DNA of 39,794 bases from Helicobacter valdiviensis. GTDB taxonomy: Bacteria > Campylobacterota > Campylobacteria > Campylobacterales > Helicobacteraceae. The notes beneath the pieces were generated by a model. The model ran no database searches, was not told where the DNA came from, and worked only from the letters and a program-made list of their open reading frames with translations. Location of the stretch: assembly GCF_003245365.1 (NCBI RefSeq), contig NZ_NBIU01000020.1, positions 1 through 39,794 of the forward strand. Reading direction: 5' to 3'. The translations under genes and the position numbers were made by a program. Shown piece by piece: positions 34,543 through 39,794 of this stretch (the first letter of the stretch is position 1; each line of letters starts with the position of its first letter).

Positions 34543-35005
34543 TTTGGACTCTTATGAGATTTTAATTTTTCCTTTGGGTGAGCCTTTACAAATAGGGGTT
34601 TATCAAGAAGGTAGAAAAGTAGATGAATTTAGTGTGCAAGGACAATTAAGCGAGAATTTGCTAAGTTTATATAATAAAGTGTGTCAAAAATACTCTAAGA
34701 TTTCAGAGATTTATTTTTTGAAAGGTCCAGGAAGCTTTATGGCTTTAAAACTTGTTTATTTATTTGTTAAGACTTTAGAAATTACTAAAGGGATTCAAGT
34801 GCAAGCTTGCACTTCTTTTGAATTTAATCAAGAAACGCCCATTAAAGCCTATGGTAAAAGTTATTTTGTGAGAGAAAAAGGAGAAATTATTTTAAAAGTT
34901 TTAGAAAATACCCCTAAAAATTGTGAATATGTTTTGCCATTAATATTAGATAAAAAACTTTTTACTAAAGAGATAGAGCCGCTTTATCTCTTGCCGGCAG
35001 TGTAA
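34523..35005 (+). CDS. TsaB-like protein (tRNA t6A pathway), divergent
   Basis: A 160-residue protein with KGPGSFMALKLVYLFVKTL, the counterpart of GPGSFTGLRIG in TsaB, and an N-terminal strand ILIFPLGEPLQIGVYQEG where TsaB has its first beta hairpin. TsaB is a non-catalytic partner of TsaD in making threonylcarbamoyl-adenosine 37 of tRNA. The protein is short and the C-terminal half is diverged, so identification is moderate. ATG 34523 overlaps lpxC by 20 bases and has no ribosome site; TTG 34544 lies seven bases after AAGGA (34532-34536) and may be the true start. Confidence 0.6.
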   Translation: MRYKEINLDSYEILIFPLGEPLQIGVYQEGRKVDEFSVQGQLSENLLSLYNKVCQKYSKISEIYFLKGPGSFMALKLVYLFVKTLEITKGIQVQACTSFEFNQETPIKAYGKSYFVREKGEIILKVLENTPKNCEYVLPLILDKKLFTKEIEPLYLLPAV

Positions 35006-35006
35006 A

Positions 35007-35870
35007 ATGACACCACAAAAAAAAGCTGTTATTGTTGCAAGCTTGGTGGCAAGCTTGTTGATTTGCGTTAAATTTGTCATTGGTATTCTTAGTTCTTCTG
35101 TGGCTGTGCTTGCTTCTGCTATTGATTCTTTGTTGGATTTACTAACCTCTTTGTTTAACTTTTTTGCACTTAGTAAATCCGAAAAGCCAGCAGATAGTAA
35201 TTTTAACTACGGAAGAGGAAAAATAGAGTCTTTAGCAAGTGTGATTGAGGGAAGCATTATTATTGTTTCTGGAATTTTTATATTGTATCAGTCTATTATG
35301 AAGCTTATAAGGCAAGAGGATGTTGAGTATTTAGAATATTCTATTTATGTGATGATTTTTTCTGTGGTGGTTACTCTATGCTTAGTGCTTTATTTAGAGC
35401 GGATTGCTAAAAAAAGTAATAATCTCATTGTAAAAGCAGATGCATTGCATTATAAAACCGATCTTTTTAGTAATGGAATTGTGTTGGTTTCTTTGGGGGT
35501 TGTGTATTTAAGTGGATTTGCATTTATAGATGGAATTTTAGGAATTTGTATTGGGATTTATATTATCTATTCTGCGTTTTCTTTGCTAAAAGAAGGGGTT
35601 TTAGTCTTATTGGATAAGGCACTTAGTGAAGAATTGGTAAAGAAAGTAATACAGATTTTAGAGCAAGAAAAGGGTGTGATTGCTTATCATGATTTAAAAA
35701 CAAGGCAAAGTGGCGAAATTTATTTAGTGGAAGTCCATTTGGAGTTAGATGGAACGATGAGCTTAAGCAAGGCACATAAAATTGCAGATACTATAGAAAA
35801 AAGAATTATGGATTTAGAGGGTAAGTGGGAAGTGATTACGCATTTAGATCCTTTTGGCGAGGAAGAATAA
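35007..35870 (+). CDS. Cation diffusion facilitator (FieF-like metal efflux pump)
   Basis: A 287-residue inner-membrane proton/metal antiporter. Six membrane segments fit in residues ~8-185; the metal site is marked by SAIDSLLDLL in helix 2 and HYKTDLFSN in helix 5. NYGRGKIESLASVIEG is a conserved CDF loop. The C-terminal cytoplasmic ferredoxin-like domain (~200-285) has VEVHLELDGTMSLSKAHKIAD. Zinc, iron or manganese are possible substrates; the D/D-H/D site suits zinc or iron. It starts one base after the TsaB-like stop and overlaps the next gene by one base. Confidence 0.9.
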   Translation: MTPQKKAVIVASLVASLLICVKFVIGILSSSVAVLASAIDSLLDLLTSLFNFFALSKSEKPADSNFNYGRGKIESLASVIEGSIIIVSGIFILYQSIMKLIRQEDVEYLEYSIYVMIFSVVVTLCLVLYLERIAKKSNNLIVKADALHYKTDLFSNGIVLVSLGVVYLSGFAFIDGILGICIGIYIIYSAFSLLKEGVLVLLDKALSEELVKKVIQILEQEKGVIAYHDLKTRQSGEIYLVEVHLELDGTMSLSKAHKIADTIEKRIMDLEGKWEVITHLDPFGEEE

Positions 35871-37594
35871 TGAAATATTTGCTAGATTTTTTACAAAAAG
35901 AAAATGTGCAAAAAACAATACTATATCCTTATTTAAAATGCAACAAAGAAGAATGCGAAATTCTCCGTTTTTTATGTAGGGAGTTTTTGAAAGGAAATGA
36001 TGAAGTTGTTTGTTTAGATGCAATTCAAGCAGTGTTTGCGGTTAAAGATGAAGAGGTATTGCAATATTTAGCATATTTTAAAAATCTTCTTTCGCTAGGT
36101 TGGATTGTCCAAAATAGTTTTTTAAAAAATGGTAGTTCAGAAGTTCTTTTGCTTGAAATTGTAAATATGGGAATTTCTTTAAGTAATAATTTTTTGAAGT
36201 TGCTAGAAGAGGGTGGTGTTAATCCAGAACTTCCAGAACTTACCCCTTATAGTAATCATTTAGAATATTTAAAAGATCAATTCTTAGTAATACAAATGTT
36301 GTGGAATATTGTTCCTTTTAAAAAAGATGAAAAGCCCTCACCCCTTTTAAATAAAAATCTACAAAAATTAAATCTTTTACAAGAAAGAATACAAGAGCGC
36401 TTAAAGGTTAGCAAGATTGTTTTGCCTCTTGAAGAAATCCTAAAAGAATATCATTTAAGCAAAGAAGAAAAAATTTTATTTTTTGCAATTTTAAAAGAAG
36501 AATATTTAGGAAGAGAAAATGAAAATGGCAGAGAGCTAAATTCTTTAATCAACCTTATTAGCAATAACGATTATGATAGAATTAAAAATCGCATTCTTTT
36601 GGATGAAAAGAGTAAATTGGTGCAAAATGGTTTGGTAGATTATGATGAAATTTTGAGTGGATTTGGTGGGATTAATCGCACTTATTTTATCCCAGATGCG
36701 ATTTTAAAGAAAATTACCCACAATGAAGAAAAAAAGAAAAAAATAAGTTTGGAAGATTTGCTAAAAGAGCAAGATATTTTTGAATATCTAAAGCCTAAAA
36801 TTCCTCTAAGTGAAGTAGTCTTAAATCAAGAAACTAGAAAAACCCTAGAAACACTTTTAAAACAGGTAGATAGTAAGGTTTTGCACCATTTAAAAGAATG
36901 GGGGATTAAAGAAAAGGGTAGAAGCATTGATGCTAAAATCATACTTTATGGAGCAGCAGGAACAGGTAAAACTCTCACAGCATTAGCTTTGGCTAAATCT
37001 CTTAAAAGAGCAGTTTTGAGCTTTGATTGCTCTAAAATACTTTCTATGTATGTAGGAGAGAGTGAAAAAAATGTAAGAAAGATTTTTGATACCTATAAAG
37101 AGATTTGCCAGCAGACAAAGCTTTCTCCTATATTGCTTTTAGATGAAGCTGATCAGTTTTTAAGCACAAGAACAAGTAGTGTTGGCGGGGGTGCAGAGAA
37201 AATGCACAATCAAATGCAAAATATTTTTTTGGATAAAATAGAACATTTTGATGGGATTTTGATTGCCACTACAAATCTTTTAGAAACTATAGATACGGCT
37301 TTTTCAAGAAGATTTAATTATAAAATTGAATTTAAAAAACCTAATTTAGAAGAGAGATTATTACTATGGGAGAGATTATTGCCTAAAAACGCACCCTATG
37401 CTAAGGATTTTTCTATCAAGCATTTAGCAGAATTTCCATTGAGTGGAGGTCAAATTTCTTTAATAGTTAAAAATACAGCATATTGTGTAGCAAGTCTAGA
37501 AAATCCGCAATTTACTACACAACATTTTCTAGTAGAAATACAAAGGGAGCTTAATAGCAATTTTGATAGCCAAAGAGAAATGGGCTTTTTATAA
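35870..37594 (+). CDS. AAA+ family ATPase, unknown target
   Basis: About 574 residues. The C-terminal AAA module has Walker A GAAGTGKT (361-368), Walker B ILLLDEADQF (Asp425, Glu426), sensor-1 ATTN, and a likely arginine finger in FSRRF. Residues 1-320 are helical and unfamiliar, probably a substrate-selecting domain. It resembles CDC48/SpoVK-type single-ring unfoldases. The start ATG 35870 overlaps the transporter stop as TAATG; an in-frame ATG at 35825 lies inside that gene. It faces lepA with a three-base gap. A protein-remodelling role is inferred from fold only. Confidence 0.8.
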   Translation: MKYLLDFLQKENVQKTILYPYLKCNKEECEILRFLCREFLKGNDEVVCLDAIQAVFAVKDEEVLQYLAYFKNLLSLGWIVQNSFLKNGSSEVLLLEIVNMGISLSNNFLKLLEEGGVNPELPELTPYSNHLEYLKDQFLVIQMLWNIVPFKKDEKPSPLLNKNLQKLNLLQERIQERLKVSKIVLPLEEILKEYHLSKEEKILFFAILKEEYLGRENENGRELNSLINLISNNDYDRIKNRILLDEKSKLVQNGLVDYDEILSGFGGINRTYFIPDAILKKITHNEEKKKKISLEDLLKEQDIFEYLKPKIPLSEVVLNQETRKTLETLLKQVDSKVLHHLKEWGIKEKGRSIDAKIILYGAAGTGKTLTALALAKSLKRAVLSFDCSKILSMYVGESEKNVRKIFDTYKEICQQTKLSPILLLDEADQFLSTRTSSVGGGAEKMHNQMQNIFLDKIEHFDGILIATTNLLETIDTAFSRRFNYKIEFKKPNLEERLLLWERLLPKNAPYAKDFSIKHLAEFPLSGGQISLIVKNTAYCVASLENPQFTTQHFLVEIQRELNSNFDSQREMGFL

Positions 37595-37610
37595 AGATTA
37601 ATCAATCTTT
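37593..37610. terminator. Bidirectional terminator between the AAA+ gene and lepA
   Basis: Seven-base stem AAAGATT / AATCTTT with loop AATC. It covers part of the plus-strand stop codon (37592-37594) and the lepA stop (37598-37600), so the two convergent genes share one hairpin. Confidence 0.45.
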
Positions 37611-39400
37611 AAAACTGCTAAAAAGGCTTCTTGTGGCAATGCCACCTTTCCGATTGCTTTCATTCTCTTTTTACCTTCTTTTTGTTTTTCTAATAGCTTT
37701 CTTTTTCTTGTAATATCACCACCATAGCATTTAGCAGTTACATTTTTGCCCATAGATTTTACGGTTTCTCTTGCTATGATTTTATTTCCAACACTTGCTT
37801 GAATTGCTACTTCAAAAAGTTGTCTAGGTATTATTTCTTTCATAGACTCTACAAGCTCTTTACCTTTTTCATAAGCTTTGCTTTTAGGCACTATAATGCT
37901 TAGTGCATCTACAATATCTCCTGCTACTCTTATATCTAGCTTTACAAGTTCTCCCTCTTTATATTCATAAGGTTCATAATCAAAGCTTGCATAGCCCTTT
38001 GTGCATGATTTTAGCTTATCATAGAAATCCATCACGATTTCATTAGTTGGTATTAAGTATTCCAAAAGCACTCTAGTTTCTTGCAAGTATTCCATTTTTT
38101 GCTGGATACCTCTTCGCTTGCTAACAAGAGTGATGATATTTCCTAAAAACTCGCTAGGAACAATGATTGTAGCTTTCACATAAGGTTCTTTTATGGTGGC
38201 TATTTTTTGTTCAGGTGGGAGCTCGCTTGGATTTTGGATAAATACCACGCTTCCATCTGTTTGTGTGACTTCATAGACTACCGTTGGTGCAGTAGCAATT
38301 AAATCAAGCCCAAATTCTCTCTCTAGCCTCTCTTTGATAACCTCCATATGCAAAAGCCCTAAAAATCCTATTCTAAACCCAAATCCTAGAGCGACAGAAG
38401 TTTCAGGCTCATAAGTTAGGCTAGAGTCGTTTAGTTTTAGCTTGTCTAACGCATCTCGCAAATCTTCAAATTTGTCTGTATCAATAGGGTAAATCCCAGC
38501 AAATACAAAGGGTTTAGCAGGTTCAAAACCAGAGATAGGCTCTTTTGTTTTGTTTTTAAAGTCTGTAATGGTATCGCCAACGGCAATATCGGTTACATTT
38601 TTAAGCCCTAAAATCACAATTCCTATTTCGCCAGTTTTTATTTCTTGTGTTTTTTCTTGCTTAAGTGGATGAGGGTAGAGCAGTCCTAGCACTTCATGGT
38701 TTTTTTTGCTTCCCATTATATAGATGTTTTGTCCTACTTTAATGTTGCCATCAATCACTCTAACTAAGGCTAAAGCACCAAGATAGTTATCAAACCAAGA
38801 ATCATAAATTAAAGCCTTGGTGGGTGCTTGTATCTCCCCATTTGGTGGGGGAACAAGCTTTACTATGGTGTCTAGTAGTTCTTTAATGCCTAAGTTTGCT
38901 TTTGCACTCACTTCTAGTGCATTGGTGCAATCTAGCCCTATGGTTTGTTCTATTTCGCTTTTTACGCGTTCTGGTGCAGCCGCTGGAAGATCTATTTTAT
39001 TTAACACAGGGATAATTTCTAAGTTGTTTTCTAGTGCAATATATACATTTGCGATGGTTTGAGCTTCTACTCCTTGAGAAGCATCTACTACAAGCAAAGC
39101 ACCCTCACATGAAGCAAGAGAGCGGGATACTTCATAGCTAAAATCCACATGCCCTGGCGTATCAATAAGGTTTAGTATATATTTTTCACCCTCATATTCA
39201 TAGTTTAGTCGCACACTTTGTGCTTTTATTGTGATGCCTCTTTCTTTTTCAATATCCATTGTATCCATTACTTGATTACTCATTTCTCTATCAGAAATTG
39301 CACCACACATTCTAATCAAACAATCAGCAAGGGTAGATTTTCCATGATCTATATGGGCTATAATTGAGAAATTTCGGATATTTGATAAAGGATTTTTCAT
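37598..39400 (-). CDS. lepA: Elongation factor 4 (LepA GTPase)
   Basis: A 600-residue translational GTPase that acts on stalled ribosomes and in ribosome assembly. G1 [10 protein letters not shown] (about residues 15-24), effector region [12 protein letters not shown]3 DTPGHVDF, G4 NKIDLP, and the LepA-specific C-terminal domain with [57 protein letters not shown] six bases upstream supports the ATG. Single gene, minus strand. Confidence 0.97.
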   Translation of the reverse strand: MKNPLSNIRNFSIIAHIDHGKSTLADCLIRMCGAISDREMSNQVMDTMDIEKERGITIKAQSVRLNYEYEGEKYILNLIDTPGHVDFSYEVSRSLASCEGALLVVDASQGVEAQTIANVYIALENNLEIIPVLNKIDLPAAAPERVKSEIEQTIGLDCTNALEVSAKANLGIKELLDTIVKLVPPPNGEIQAPTKALIYDSWFDNYLGALALVRVIDGNIKVGQNIYIMGSKKNHEVLGLLYPHPLKQEKTQEIKTGEIGIVILGLKNVTDIAVGDTITDFKNKTKEPISGFEPAKPFVFAGIYPIDTDKFEDLRDALDKLKLNDSSLTYEPETSVALGFGFRIGFLGLLHMEVIKERLEREFGLDLIATAPTVVYEVTQTDGSVVFIQNPSELPPEQKIATIKEPYVKATIIVPSEFLGNIITLVSKRRGIQQKMEYLQETRVLLEYLIPTNEIVMDFYDKLKSCTKGYASFDYEPYEYKEGELVKLDIRVAGDIVDALSIIVPKSKAYEKGKELVESMKEIIPRQLFEVAIQASVGNKIIARETVKSMGKNVTAKCYGGDITRKRKLLEKQKEGKKRMKAIGKVALPQEAFLAVLKID

Positions 39401-39461
39401 GCACTGCCTTAAAATTTTAAATTAGTGCGGAATTTTATCAAAACTTCATATAAAAATGCTT

Positions 39462-39480
39462 TAAAGCCTAAAAGGCTTTA
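39462..39480. terminator. Small hairpin upstream of lepA
   Basis: Perfect seven-base stem TAAAGCC / GGCTTTA with loop TAAAA, followed on the plus strand by TGTTTTG. It may end a transcript from either side or lie in the lepA leader. Confidence 0.3.
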
Positions 39481-39680
39481 TGTTTTGTAGTTTGTCTTTA
39501 AGGTTTAAGAGTGTTTAATATAATTGATTTTTTAATATCAAATTGTAGTAATAATCAAGAAAGATGTGTGGGGCTAAAAGAGAAAATTTAATCAATATAA
39601 TTTTATGCAAGCAGACAAGAAAAGAAAGATTAGAGTTTGTTGAATGTAATAGCTATGAATTATTTTGCTATTTTACTTCT

Positions 39681-39715
39681 TGTAATGATATTTTGCTTTG
39701 CTACTGCGTGGTAGT
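39681..39715 (-). repeat. REP-like repeat unit, copy 1
   Basis: Plus-strand reading begins GTAATGATA and ends GCGTGGTAGTC. It resembles copy 2 at 39750-39785 at both ends, and both resemble a dispersed repeat common in other bacteria (GTCATTGCGAG...GCGTGGCAATC) as I remember it. The rest of 39401-39794 has no credible gene: a 74-codon frame at 39564-39788 runs through these repeats and matches nothing. Confidence 0.4.
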
Positions 39716-39749
39716 CTTTTTTCATCATTGTAAATACCACCCTCACCAA

Positions 39750-39785
39750 GTTATTACGAGCAAAACACAGTCTTGCGTGGTAATC
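39750..39785 (-). repeat. REP-like repeat unit, copy 2
   Basis: Plus-strand reading starts GTTATTACGAGC and ends CTTGCGTGGTAATC, closer than copy 1 to the dispersed-repeat consensus I recall. It lies in the same orientation as copy 1, 69 bases further right, and the series may continue beyond the window. Confidence 0.45.
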
Positions 39786-39794
39786 TAACATTGT

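Noticed and set aside
39564-39788. 74-codon plus-strand frame
   Set aside because: It crosses both repeat units, has cysteine-rich low-complexity translation, no ribosome site and no recognisable motif.
1-39794. CRISPR array, tRNA or rRNA gene
   Set aside because: I saw no regularly spaced repeats with unique spacers, no cloverleaf-like segments ending in CCA-compatible stems, and no conserved rRNA stretches. A tRNAscan and CRISPR search would settle this.

Overview
The window looks like chromosome from a low-GC member of Campylobacterota, most likely an enterohepatic Helicobacter. This is inferred from gene content and remembered gene order. The blocks csrA-ispE-smpB-exbB-exbD, peb4-fba-efp, psd-nadA-nadC, nth/AsmA-like/mltG/oorDABC and M23-minC-lpxC match arrangements I recall from H. 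pylori. A malate dehydrogenase gene beside oorDABC, and several genes absent from H. pylori at these sites, argue against H. pylori itself. The species cannot be fixed from the sequence alone.

Layout. 1-415 holds no gene. 416-850 (minus) is a lipoprotein. 893-7664 is one tightly packed plus-strand run: truB, csrA, ispE, smpB, exbB, exbD, a 59-residue membrane protein, then a large MotA/ExbB-type channel protein with a very long helical tail (890 aa) and an OmpA/MotB-type partner (248 aa). The last two resemble ZorA and ZorB of the Zorya anti-phage system, but no zorC, zorD or zorE accompanies them. 7769-10647 carries peb4, fba, efp and a DJ-1 family gene. 10641-16022 carries mltC, an arginyl-transferase-type gene, psd, nadA, nadC and thiL, nearly all overlapping or a few bases apart. 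nth and an AsmA-like protein follow on the minus strand, and the AsmA-like gene overlaps the start of divergent mltG. 20284-25847 is central metabolism: mdh, oorDABC and a succinate-semialdehyde-type aldehyde dehydrogenase. 25897-28109 has hemL, an AtpZ/AtpI-like protein and a membrane protein, facing rpsU (minus).

28478-31491 is the most accessory-looking part: a sirtuin-like gene, about 240 bases without a gene, a decayed phage-type repressor (HTH plus S24 peptidase, with frameshifts and in-frame stops), a membrane-protein reading frame that looks frameshifted, and a DUF455 ferritin-like gene whose natural start position reads ATA. From 31629 the plus strand carries an M23 peptidase, minC, lpxC, a TsaB-like protein, a cation-efflux transporter and an AAA+ ATPase, facing lepA (minus). 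The last 394 bases have no convincing gene but contain two short related repeats.

The best candidate for something new is 4067-7664: an apparently orphan ZorA/ZorB-type ion-driven motor, plus a tiny membrane protein, translationally stitched to the housekeeping exbBD genes.
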